Assembly: GCF_000284415.1 (NCBI RefSeq)
Contig: NC_017059.1
Coordinates: 3,172,209 to 3,191,407, forward strand
Length of the DNA: 19,199 nt
Source of the DNA: Pararhodospirillum photometricum DSM 122
Lineage (GTDB): Bacteria; Pseudomonadota; Alphaproteobacteria; Rhodospirillales; Rhodospirillaceae
Direction: 5' to 3'
This document shows, one piece after another, positions 1 to 9,020 of this stretch; positions within the stretch are counted from its first letter, which is position 1; every line of letters starts with the position of its first letter. Made by a program: the position numbers and the translations under genes. The notes below the pieces were generated by a model. That model had not been told where the DNA came from. It saw nothing but the letters and a program-made list of their open reading frames with translations, and did not search any database.

Positions 1-299
1 TTTACAGCTCTCTATTTAGATTTTATTTTGACGAGATCGGGGTGGTTCCGTATGTTTCTATTTTGGAGAATAATAAAACATTCCATGGCTCCACGAAACA
101 TTAATCTGAGGTGCATCTATTCTCAATGGTAAACATCACTGAATGTTTTATCGATTCAATAAACATATAACTAATATTTGTTAGCGTATTAATTAAATAA
201 AGTGACTTTATGCGGGGTATCTTCTATAAACTTATTAATTGTTAAGTTTAATAAATTTAACATAATTATTAAAACTGTTTGCGGTTGGTTATTTCTAAA
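1..299. other. AT-rich gene-free stretch
   Basis: No convincing gene is visible here. The stretch is about 30% GC by hand count, against clearly GC-rich DNA from about 1080 onward. Stops are dense in all frames. The longest start-to-stop frame I found by eye is a 34-codon minus-strand frame (116 to 12) without a good ribosome binding site, which I do not call. The stretch lies downstream of the minus-strand ABC ATPase gene and its terminator, so it may be the spacer before another gene of the same horizontally acquired block beyond the window. Several short AT-only inverted repeats can be drawn, as expected from base composition alone. Confidence 0.6.
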
Positions 300-350
300 A
301 TAAAACAAATTCGCTGGTTAATTTGGAATTAACCAGCGAATTTGTTTTAT
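300..350. terminator. Perfect 24-bp inverted repeat, bidirectional terminator
   Basis: Bases 300-323 and 327-350 are exact reverse complements with a 3-nt loop (324-326). The centre is GC-containing (TTCGCTGGTTAATT) and the outer parts are A-rich on one side and T-rich on the other. Read on the minus strand, the 3' arm ends in TTTGTTTTAT followed by TTTAG. Read on the plus strand it is followed by ATTTTTTCTG. Both directions therefore give a hairpin plus U-tract. The stop codon of the ABC ATPase gene (347-349) lies inside the stem, so the hairpin would form immediately at the end of that message. Confidence 0.8.
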
Positions 351-1078
351 ATTTTTTCTGATGACATTATTCTGTTGTAATCTTTAAATACGTTATCTGT
401 CTTGCCATATGAAATCATATTTCCCCCTTTTAACATAATTGCCTTATTACACCATTGTCTTATTATCGCTTCTGAATGAGAAGCTAAAACAAGAATATTT
501 GCTTTTTCTATAAATGTATCGATCCTCTTTTTTGCTTTCTCCATAAAGGTCGCATCTCCAGCCATCATCCATTCATCCATAAGTAGAATATCAGGTTGTA
601 TCGCTGTTGCTACTCCAAGGGAAAGCCGCATTTGCATTCCAGAAGAATAGGTCCTAACTGGAAGGTCAAGGTAATCTCCTAATTCGGTAAACGCGGCAAT
701 TTCGGGGACTAATTTTTTTGAATCGTGTGGTTTGAGGCCAAGATACATGCCTCGCATGCGTATATTTTCTCGTCCGGTCAAATCACCATCGAAACCAAGA
801 CCGAGATCGAGCAGGGGCATCACGTCACCACTGATGTGTATGTCTCCCGTGTCCGGTTCATAGATCCCCGCAATTACGCGTAAGAGAGTGGATTTGCCGG
901 CGCCGTTCGTTCCGATCAGGCCAACTCGATCGCCTGGCTCCAGGGATACGGTTACGTCTTTCAAGGCCTGTACCACGGGAGCCGAACGGGCTTCCCTCAG
1001 GATTGCCCCTCCCGTTGCAGTTGCGACGAGCGCCTTCTTCAGGGATCGATTCCCTGTATGAAGAACAGGAAAGCTCAC
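347..1078 (-). CDS. ABC transporter ATP-binding protein, polysaccharide export (Wzt/KpsT-like)
   Basis: This is a 243-residue ATPase subunit that would power export of a surface polysaccharide together with a Wzm/KpsM-type membrane partner, which is not in the window. Walker A is GTNGAGKST (56-64), the signature is YSSGMQMRL (144-152), Walker B is ILLMDEW (164-170) and the switch His is in ASHSE (199-203). The stretch GLGFDGDLTGREN (93-105) and the YSSGM signature are typical of the Wzt/KpsT/TagH branch. There is no C-terminal carbohydrate-binding domain. The start is GTG at 1078 with no Shine-Dalgarno sequence. The frame is the same as that of sucD, whose stop is only 21 nt upstream. Family members as I remember them have about ten residues before the SFPV segment, so the 5' end may be trimmed. 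Composition is GC-rich near the start and AT-rich in the last 120 codons, unlike its neighbours, which suggests horizontal acquisition. The family call is secure and the exact substrate is unknown. Confidence 0.85.
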   Translation of the reverse strand: MSFPVLHTGNRSLKKALVATATGGAILREARSAPVVQALKDVTVSLEPGDRVGLIGTNGAGKSTLLRVIAGIYEPDTGDIHISGDVMPLLDLGLGFDGDLTGRENIRMRGMYLGLKPHDSKKLVPEIAAFTELGDYLDLPVRTYSSGMQMRLSLGVATAIQPDILLMDEWMMAGDATFMEKAKKRIDTFIEKANILVLASHSEAIIRQWCNKAIMLKGGNMISYGKTDNVFKDYNRIMSSEKI

Positions 1079-1099
1079 AGAGGGGGGCTGAAAGAGGCG

Positions 1100-1974
1100 T
1101 CAGACCTTAAGCGCCTGGAGCATTGTGCTGCCCAGGGCCGAGGGGCTGTCGGCGACCAAGATGCCGGCCGAGCGCATGGCCTCCATCTTGTCCTCGGCCG
1201 TGCCCTTGCCGCCGGCGATGATGGCGCCAGCATGGCCCATGCGACGGCCCGGCGGCGCGGTGACGCCGGCGATGAAGCCGCACATCGGCTTGCGGATCTT
1301 GGACTGCTTCAGGAACTCGGCCGCTTCTTCCTCGGCCGAGCCGCCGATTTCACCGATCATGATGATGCCCTCGGTCTCGGGGTCGCCGAGGAACATCTCC
1401 AGGCAATCAATGAAGTTGGTGCCGTTGACCGGGTCACCGCCGATGCCAATGCAGGTGGACTGACCAAGACCCGCCGCCGTGGTCTGCGCCACCGCTTCGT
1501 AGGTCAAGGTCCCCGAACGCGAGACAATGCCGATCTTGCCGCGCTTGTGAATGTGGCCCGGCATGATACCGATCTTGCACTCGCCCGGGGTGATGACGCC
1601 CGGGCAGTTGGGGCCGACCAGACGGGTCTTGGAGTTGCGCAGGGCGCGCTTGACCTTGACCATGTCGAGCACCGGGATGCCCTCGGTGATGCACACCGCC
1701 AGATCCAGCTCGGCGTCGATGGCCTCCAAGATCGCGTCCGCGGCGAACGGCGGCGGCACGTAGATCACGGTGGCATTGCAGCCGGTGCGCTCGCGGGCCT
1801 CGGCCACGGTGTCGAACACCGGCAGGTCCAGGTGGGTGGTGCCCCCCTTGCCCGGGGTCACGCCGCCGACCATCTTGGTGCCGTAGGCGATCGCCTGCTC
1901 GGAGTGGAAGGTGCCCTGCGAGCCCGTGAAGCCCTGGCAGATGACCCGGGTATCCTTACCAACCAGAACGGACA

Positions 1975-1975
<1 letters not shown>
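1100..1975 (-). CDS. sucD: Succinyl-CoA synthetase (ADP-forming), alpha subunit
   Basis: This subunit forms the alpha half of the cytoplasmic TCA-cycle enzyme that converts succinyl-CoA, nucleoside diphosphate and phosphate to succinate, CoA and NTP. The protein has 291 residues, close to the usual 289-300. The N-terminal CoA-binding Rossmann segment contains [10 protein letters not shown] (15-24), and GPNCPG is at 121-126. The phosphohistidine is H248 in [15 protein letters not shown], and [14 protein letters not shown] (208-221) matches the ligase domain. The ATG at 1975 is preceded by a strong AAGGAGG. It overlaps the sucC stop by one base (TGATG), so the two subunits are translationally coupled. 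In related alphaproteobacteria sucA normally follows, but here an ABC ATPase gene does. Confidence 0.97.
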
Positions 1976-3174
<1,199 letters not shown>

Positions 3175-3252
3175 AGTGTTCTGTCTCTCCTGTTCCGACG
3201 GAGCGAACGAAACGCCAGACCCCAACGCCTTGTGAAAGCGTTCTTGTGAGGA

Positions 3253-3283
3253 CCGCCCGGCTCCCGCAAGAGGGGCCGGGCGG
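3253..3283. promoter_or_regulatory. GC-rich hairpin in the mdh-sucC spacer
   Basis: Bases 3253-3264 and 3272-3283 pair over 12 positions with one G-T wobble (CCGCCCGGCTCC against GGGGCCGGGCGG), enclosing a 7-nt loop. It stands 8 nt past the mdh stop. No U-run follows on either strand, so it is not a clear intrinsic terminator. It could be an RNA-stabilising hairpin at the mdh 3' end, a partial attenuator that adjusts the ratio of mdh to sucCD, or a Rho-related end. The pairing is seen directly and the role is inference. Confidence 0.5.
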
Positions 3284-3291
3284 GACTTGTC

Positions 3292-4655
<1,364 letters not shown>

Positions 4656-5867
4656 ATGCGCGACAATGGACCTGTCACGAATAAGGAAATCGCCCTCGCC
4701 GACGATGCCATCATCGTGTCCGGCACCGACGTTCAAGGGCGCATTAGCTTTGCCAACCAAGAGTTCATTCATATTAGTGGCTTTACGGAAGACGAACTGA
4801 TCGGATCTCCCCACAATATTTTGCGTCATCCCGACATGCCGCCCGAGGCCTTCGCCGACCTGTGGCGAACCGTCAAGGCGGGGCGACCGTGGGAAGGTAT
4901 CGTTAAAAATCGCTGCAAAAACGGCGACCACTATTGGGTTCGGGCCAATGTCACCCCGACCATGAACAAGACCGAGGTCATCGGGTATATCTCCATTCGG
5001 ACCAAACCGTCGCGTGACGCCGTTCGCGACGCCGAGGCCCTGTACGCCGGGATGCGCGCTCACCGTCTGCCCCATACGGTCCTCAGGGAAGGCGAGGTGA
5101 TCCAGGCCACCCCCTGGGGCCGCCTGATCCGGGCCCTGAGCAGTGTGGGCGGACGCCTGGGGCTGGTTCTTGCCTTGTCCACCGGGGTGCTGATCGGGGC
5201 TGCCGGCCTCGGGTGGCGCGGCATGGTGGTGATCAATGACGAACTCCAGCACGTCTTCGACGACAACGTGGGGGCGGTCATTGATCTGGCGACCTTGGGC
5301 ACTCTCCTGACCGAGATGGAGCGCCATGCAGGCTCGCTCGAAGGCCTCAAACTGGAGGGGAGGGACCCGGAAGCAGGCGCGCGGCTGGTCCAAATTCAGC
5401 GCCTCCTTGAGGCGATTGGGCCACGCTGGCAGGATTACGCTCAGGGAGAACATCCTGCCGACGAGCACACCTTGCAGCAGGTGTTTCTCGACCGCTTCAC
5501 CGCCTTGCGCGATCAGGGGGTGGCGCCTTTGACAGCCTTGACCCAAGGCGGTGACCTCAAGGCCCTGGCCGGGCATCTCGAACGGACGGCTCGCCCCTTG
5601 TTCGGGGCGGCGCAAGAGGCGCTTCAAGCCCTGGTGGTCTACCAGCACGATGATGCCGAGCGCTTCCGAAAGGAAGCCCGGGAAACCCTGGTTTGGCAGG
5701 CCATCCTGGCCAGCGTCGCCACGGTTCTCAGTCTGGCGGCAATACTCGCGGTGGGGCTTTGGGTGTGGCGTACTGTTCGGCGGCCCTTGAGCAATCTGGA
5801 AAGCCACATGGACGCGGTGGCCGCTGGCAACCTCCTCTACCAGATCCCCCCCCATCGGCGTGCGTGA
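4656..5867 (+). CDS. Aer-like chemoreceptor, N-terminal part (frameshifted gene)
   Basis: This is the first 403 codons of a receptor that is interrupted by a frameshift. Residues 15-118 are a PAS domain very close to the FAD-binding PAS of the aerotaxis receptor Aer: N34, R57, H58 and D60 (ILRHPDMP) and W79 fall at the same positions as in E. coli Aer, followed by [21 protein letters not shown] likely membrane segment at 167-186 follows, then about 155 mostly helical residues (four-helix-bundle sensor type, inferred), a second membrane segment at about 347-370, and the first half of a HAMP domain ([20 protein letters not shown]). The ATG at 4656 has AGGGGA upstream. The frame ends at TGA 5865 shortly after a C8 run. 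Removing one C gives [13 protein letters not shown] and continues into the next frame. As it stands the product would lack all signalling parts. The role (energy or redox taxis) is inferred from the PAS domain. Confidence 0.85.
   Translation: MRDNGPVTNKEIALADDAIIVSGTDVQGRISFANQEFIHISGFTEDELIGSPHNILRHPDMPPEAFADLWRTVKAGRPWEGIVKNRCKNGDHYWVRANVTPTMNKTEVIGYISIRTKPSRDAVRDAEALYAGMRAHRLPHTVLREGEVIQATPWGRLIRALSSVGGRLGLVLALSTGVLIGAAGLGWRGMVVINDELQHVFDDNVGAVIDLATLGTLLTEMERHAGSLEGLKLEGRDPEAGARLVQIQRLLEAIGPRWQDYAQGEHPADEHTLQQVFLDRFTALRDQGVAPLTALTQGGDLKALAGHLERTARPLFGAAQEALQALVVYQHDDAERFRKEARETLVWQAILASVATVLSLAAILAVGLWVWRTVRRPLSNLESHMDAVAAGNLLYQIPPHRRA
5846..5853 (+). other. C8 homopolymer at the receptor frameshift
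   Basis: Eight consecutive C residues lie in the HAMP coding region. In the upstream frame the codons read CAG ATC CCC CCC CAT CGG CGT GCG TGA. With seven C residues they read CAG ATC CCC CCC ATC GGC GTG CGT GAG and join the downstream signalling frame seamlessly. The lesion is therefore best placed inside this run, as one extra base. The sequence cannot tell apart a sequencing error, a fixed mutation, slippage during transcription or translation, or a phase-variable switch. Confidence 0.85.
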
Positions 5868-7611
5868 GTACGATGTGCTGGCCAGCCGCTTGCGGGCTCT
5901 CAAGGCGCGCATGGCGTATTTCGTTCTGGAACGGGCCGAGCTGGCCCAGCGCAGCGAAAACAAGCTCCGCCAGGAAATGCTAGCCTTGACCGAACTCCTT
6001 GAAGGCGAGGTCCAAGAAACGGTGGGCGACATCTCGGCCCAGTCCGACCGCCTGCGCGAAGGGGCCGTCCAGTTGTCGGACGTGGCCGGTGAGTTGCTTG
6101 CCAAGGCCCGCGAGGTTGCCGAGTCGGTGCGGATTACCAGTGGCAACGTCCAGACCGTGGCCGGTGCCACCGAGCAATTGGAAGCTTCCAGCCGCGCCAT
6201 CTCGGAGCAGGTCGATCAAAGCTCCAAACTGGCCGAGGCGGCCCGCACCCGTGGCGACGATGCCGCCCACCGCGTGGAAGGCCTGAGCGACGCCACAGCC
6301 CAAATCGGCTCGGTGGTCAACCTGATCCAGGGCATCGCCGGTCAAACCCGCATGCTCGCCCTCAATGCCACCATCGAGGCGGCCCGGGCCGGGGACGCCG
6401 GGCGCGGCTTCGCCGTGGTGGCCGGCGAGGTCAAGGGCTTGGCCGACCAGACCGAACGGGCCATCGGTACCATCAGCGAACAGGCCGCCACCATCGGCAA
6501 CACCACCCGGGGCGCCGTGGAGACGGTACAAGGGGTGGTCGAGACCATTCGTGACATCGACGCCATCGCCGCCGACGTGGCCCACGCCGCCACCGAACAG
6601 CGCGCCGCCACCGCCGAAATCATGACCAGCGCCGTGCAGGCCGCCCAGCATACCCAGGCCGTCGCCGACAGCGTGGGGACCATGATGGCCGGGGCCGAGA
6701 TGACCCGCGCCGTCGCCACCCGGGTGAATGACCTCTCCGGGATGGTCAATCGCGACATTGACGCCTTGCGCACCCGCCTTTACGTGATCTTGCGGACCTC
6801 CTATGGCGGCAACCGCCGCCAGGAAGCCCGGTTGCCCGTTGCCGTCAAGGTGCGCGGTACGTTCGGCGGACTCACCATCAGCGGGGTCAGTGCCGACCTC
6901 TCTACCGGCGGTCTGCTACTGGTGCTGTCCGATGACCGGGCCCCGCAAGGAACAGGAACCATCGAGATCGAGGGAGTGGGCCGGGTGGCGGCCGAGGTGG
7001 TCAATGTCAGCGATCTCGGGGTCAACCTGCGATTCACCGAGGGCAGCGCGCAGCAACAAGCCGCCTTGCAAGAGCGCATCGATGCCGAACAGCTCAAGGA
7101 CAAGCCCCTCATGGCCATGGCTGAGGAGGTGGCGCGCGAGGCGTCACGCCTGCTGGAAAGCGCTGTCCATGATCGCCGCATTTCGGTGGATGACCTGTTC
7201 GATGCCACCTACACCCCGATCCCGGGAACCGACCCTACCCAGTTTACGGCCCGCCATACCGCGCTGGCCGAACAGATCTTGGGCCCCGTGATCGTGCGCT
7301 CCAAGAACTTGGGCCAGGGGGTGGAGGGGGCGGTGTTTACCGACCGCAACGGCTACGTCGCCGTCCATGCGCCCGAATACGCGCAGCCGCAACGCCCCGG
7401 CGATTCGAAGTGGAACAAGGCCAACTCCCGCAATCGCCGCATCTACGACGATCGCTCCGGCATCCTGGCCGCGCGCTGCCTCAAGCCCCTGGTGCAGACC
7501 TACCACCGCGACATGGGCGAGAAAAACTTCACCCTCTACAAAGAAATCGACGCCCCGGTGTTTGTCCTGGGACGTCGTTGGGGCGCCGTGCGCCTCGTCT
7601 CACACCTGTAA
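5860..7611 (+). CDS. Aer-like chemoreceptor, MCP signalling and PilZ part (frameshifted gene)
   Basis: This continuation frame has 583 codons counted from GTG 5860, but that codon has no ribosome binding site and lies mid-HAMP, so it is unlikely to be a real start. It begins with the second HAMP helix ([15 protein letters not shown]). A methyl-accepting signalling domain follows, with the hairpin tip around [20 protein letters not shown] (159-178) and [15 protein letters not shown], which binds CheA and CheW in this family. At 319-392 lies a PilZ domain with RQEAR (RxxxR) and DLSTGG (DxSxxG), the c-di-GMP-binding signature. The last ~165 residues ([45 protein letters not shown]) form a further domain I remember as a C-terminal extension of many alphaproteobacterial chemoreceptors. 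It may be Cache-like, but its ligand is unknown. Joined to the upstream part the protein would have 984 residues. The TAA at 7609 is followed by a terminator. Confidence 0.85.
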   Translation: MREYDVLASRLRALKARMAYFVLERAELAQRSENKLRQEMLALTELLEGEVQETVGDISAQSDRLREGAVQLSDVAGELLAKAREVAESVRITSGNVQTVAGATEQLEASSRAISEQVDQSSKLAEAARTRGDDAAHRVEGLSDATAQIGSVVNLIQGIAGQTRMLALNATIEAARAGDAGRGFAVVAGEVKGLADQTERAIGTISEQAATIGNTTRGAVETVQGVVETIRDIDAIAADVAHAATEQRAATAEIMTSAVQAAQHTQAVADSVGTMMAGAEMTRAVATRVNDLSGMVNRDIDALRTRLYVILRTSYGGNRRQEARLPVAVKVRGTFGGLTISGVSADLSTGGLLLVLSDDRAPQGTGTIEIEGVGRVAAEVVNVSDLGVNLRFTEGSAQQQAALQERIDAEQLKDKPLMAMAEEVAREASRLLESAVHDRRISVDDLFDATYTPIPGTDPTQFTARHTALAEQILGPVIVRSKNLGQGVEGAVFTDRNGYVAVHAPEYAQPQRPGDSKWNKANSRNRRIYDDRSGILAARCLKPLVQTYHRDMGEKNFTLYKEIDAPVFVLGRRWGAVRLVSHL

Positions 7612-7626
7612 AGCCAAGCGAGGGGC

Positions 7627-7660
7627 CTGGGGAGGCCGCGCCTCCCCAGCCTTGTTTCTT
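7627..7660 (+). terminator. Intrinsic terminator of the chemoreceptor gene
   Basis: A perfect 10-bp stem (7627-7636 CTGGGGAGGC with 7640-7649 GCCTCCCCAG, loop CGC) is followed by CCTTGTTTCTT. It stands 15 nt after the receptor stop. The U-rich tail runs up to the lpxC stop codon, which is read from the opposite strand, so the hairpin also lies just past lpxC and may close both convergent genes, although the minus-strand side lacks a U-run. A diverged copy lies at 4473-4510. Confidence 0.8.
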
Positions 7661-8694
7661 CAAGCACACGCCCGCAACACCGCGTCCGGCTCACGGCGAG
7701 CCTGGAACGGCGACACGTCGGTCAGCCCCAACTCAGCCTCTCTCACCGCCTCCAGCCGCCACGCCGTGGGATCGGCGAGCAGGGTGCGCAAAAGCTGGTT
7801 GTTGAGGTGGTGGCTGGCCCGGGTGCCGTGATAGCGGCCAATGAGGGGCAGGCCGGCCATATAAAGGTCGCCGATGGCGTCCAAGGCCTTATGCCGCACG
7901 AACTCTTCCTCGTAGCGCAAACCGTCTTCGTTGAGAACGGTTGCCCCATCCACCACAACCGCATTCTCGAGCGATCCTCCCAACGCCAGCCCTGCGGCGT
8001 GCAGTCGATCGACATCCTCGCGCAGGCCAAAGGTGCGGGCCCGGGCCACGTGACGGCGGAAAATGCTCTCGGTCATCATGAACCGGCAGGACTGACGGCC
8101 AATGGCGGCGGCTTGGAACGCGATCTCGAAGGAAATGGTCAGGCCCCGCTCGGCCGGCATCAGGCTGGCCTGAGCCGACCCGTCGCCCACGCTGACCGGC
8201 TTCAAGACGCGCAAGGCGCGCCGGGGCGCCGCCTGGGCCTGGATCCCGGCGCAGTCGATGAGAAACAAGAAAGGCTGGGCGCTGCCATCCATGATGGGCA
8301 GTTCAGGGCCATCGACGTCAATCAGTAGATTGTCGATGGCCAGGGCGGCCAGGGCGGCCATCAGGTGCTCAATGGTGGAAAGGCTGACGCCGGCGTCATT
8401 GGACAAGGTCGTGCACAGCCGGGAGTCCGTTACCTTGCCGGCGCTGACGGGCAACTCCCGTGCCGCGTTCTCGGGCAGATCGAGGCGGCGAAACACCAAG
8501 CCCGTGCCGGGGGCCGCCGGGCGCAAGGTCAGAGACACCGGCTTGCCCGAATGCAGGCCAACGCCGGTACAGCCGATGGTGGTTTTGAGGGTGCGTTGCA
8601 AGGCTGTCCCCTGGGGACGCCCCTGAGGATCGCACTCCAGGTCGGTGCTTGTCTCGCCTGCGGGGCCTTCGCCCCACCAGTTCAGACCGTCCAT
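7660..8694 (-). CDS. lpxC: UDP-3-O-acyl-N-acetylglucosamine deacetylase
   Basis: LpxC is the zinc amidase for the committed step of lipid A synthesis in the cytoplasm. The protein has 344 residues from ATG 8694 (MDGLNWWGEG). The start is chosen because GAAGGGA lies about 9 nt upstream and the codons further out read through hairpin-rich leader. The zinc ligands are H110 (STIEHLMAAL), H268 and D272 (RHKALDAIGD), and the catalytic His is H295 in ASHHLNNQLL. Their spacing matches the E. coli enzyme closely. The first about 32 residues before LQRTLKTTIGCTGVGLHSG are an extension beyond the usual start of about 305-residue homologs. If real they add no known motif, and a later start cannot be excluded. 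It lies at the end of the dcw cluster, separated from ftsZ by a terminator and a leader, so it probably has its own promoter. Confidence 0.96.
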   Translation of the reverse strand: MDGLNWWGEGPAGETSTDLECDPQGRPQGTALQRTLKTTIGCTGVGLHSGKPVSLTLRPAAPGTGLVFRRLDLPENAARELPVSAGKVTDSRLCTTLSNDAGVSLSTIEHLMAALAALAIDNLLIDVDGPELPIMDGSAQPFLFLIDCAGIQAQAAPRRALRVLKPVSVGDGSAQASLMPAERGLTISFEIAFQAAAIGRQSCRFMMTESIFRRHVARARTFGLREDVDRLHAAGLALGGSLENAVVVDGATVLNEDGLRYEEEFVRHKALDAIGDLYMAGLPLIGRYHGTRASHHLNNQLLRTLLADPTAWRLEAVREAELGLTDVSPFQARREPDAVLRACA

Positions 8695-8950
8695 GATGCG
8701 TATCCCTTCTCTGTTCTTCGTGGTCTGGCCTGTCTCCCGGGGCAGGCCCTGCGGGGAGGCCGGACACCCCTCCCAAGGGCGAGCGTCCAAGGATGGTTCT
8801 AGGCCTCGGGGCGGCAAGGCTCAAATCAATCATTGTTGCAATATGTTGCGCCCTGATCTTGCCATGAACGGGCAGGGCGTGCGGGACTCGACGGCAAAGA
8901 GCGGAGTCGTGGCGTGCGCCGGACCCGCCGTGGCTCCCCCCTTGAGACAG
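8695..8950 (-). promoter_or_regulatory. lpxC leader and probable promoter region
   Basis: This gap of about 256 nt lies between the ftsZ terminator and lpxC. Two short hairpins would lie in the leader: 8727-8732 with 8743-8748 (GGCCTG/CAGGCC) and 8754-8759 with 8769-8774 (GGGAGG/CCTCCC), each 6 bp. The least GC-rich piece (about 8821-8868) is the best place for a promoter. A weak sigma70-like match on the minus strand is TTCATG (8868-8863), 17 nt, CATATT (8845-8840). The promoter call is low confidence. Confidence 0.35.
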
Positions 8951-8980
8951 GAAAAAAGGGCCCGCCAAAACGACGGGCCC
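8951..8980 (-). terminator. Strong intrinsic terminator after ftsZ
   Basis: On the minus strand a 9-bp stem (8980-8972 GGGCCCGTC with 8966-8958 GGCGGGCCC, one wobble pair, 5-nt loop) is followed directly by six T residues (8957-8952). It lies 41 nt past the ftsZ stop and should end most of the ftsW-to-ftsZ transcript before lpxC. Confidence 0.9.
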
Positions 8981-9020
8981 CATGGGAGCGGTTAGACAAG
9001 CGACCCGGAGCAAACCAGCG

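Noticed and set aside
12..116. 34-codon minus-strand frame in the AT-rich left edge
   Set aside because: It is very short, has only a weak purine stretch before the ATG, resembles no known protein to me, and is the sort of frame expected by chance.
5860..5862. GTG as an independent start for a soluble MCP-PilZ protein
   Set aside because: There is no Shine-Dalgarno sequence, and the codon falls in the middle of a HAMP domain whose first half is encoded just upstream. A frameshift explains the layout better.
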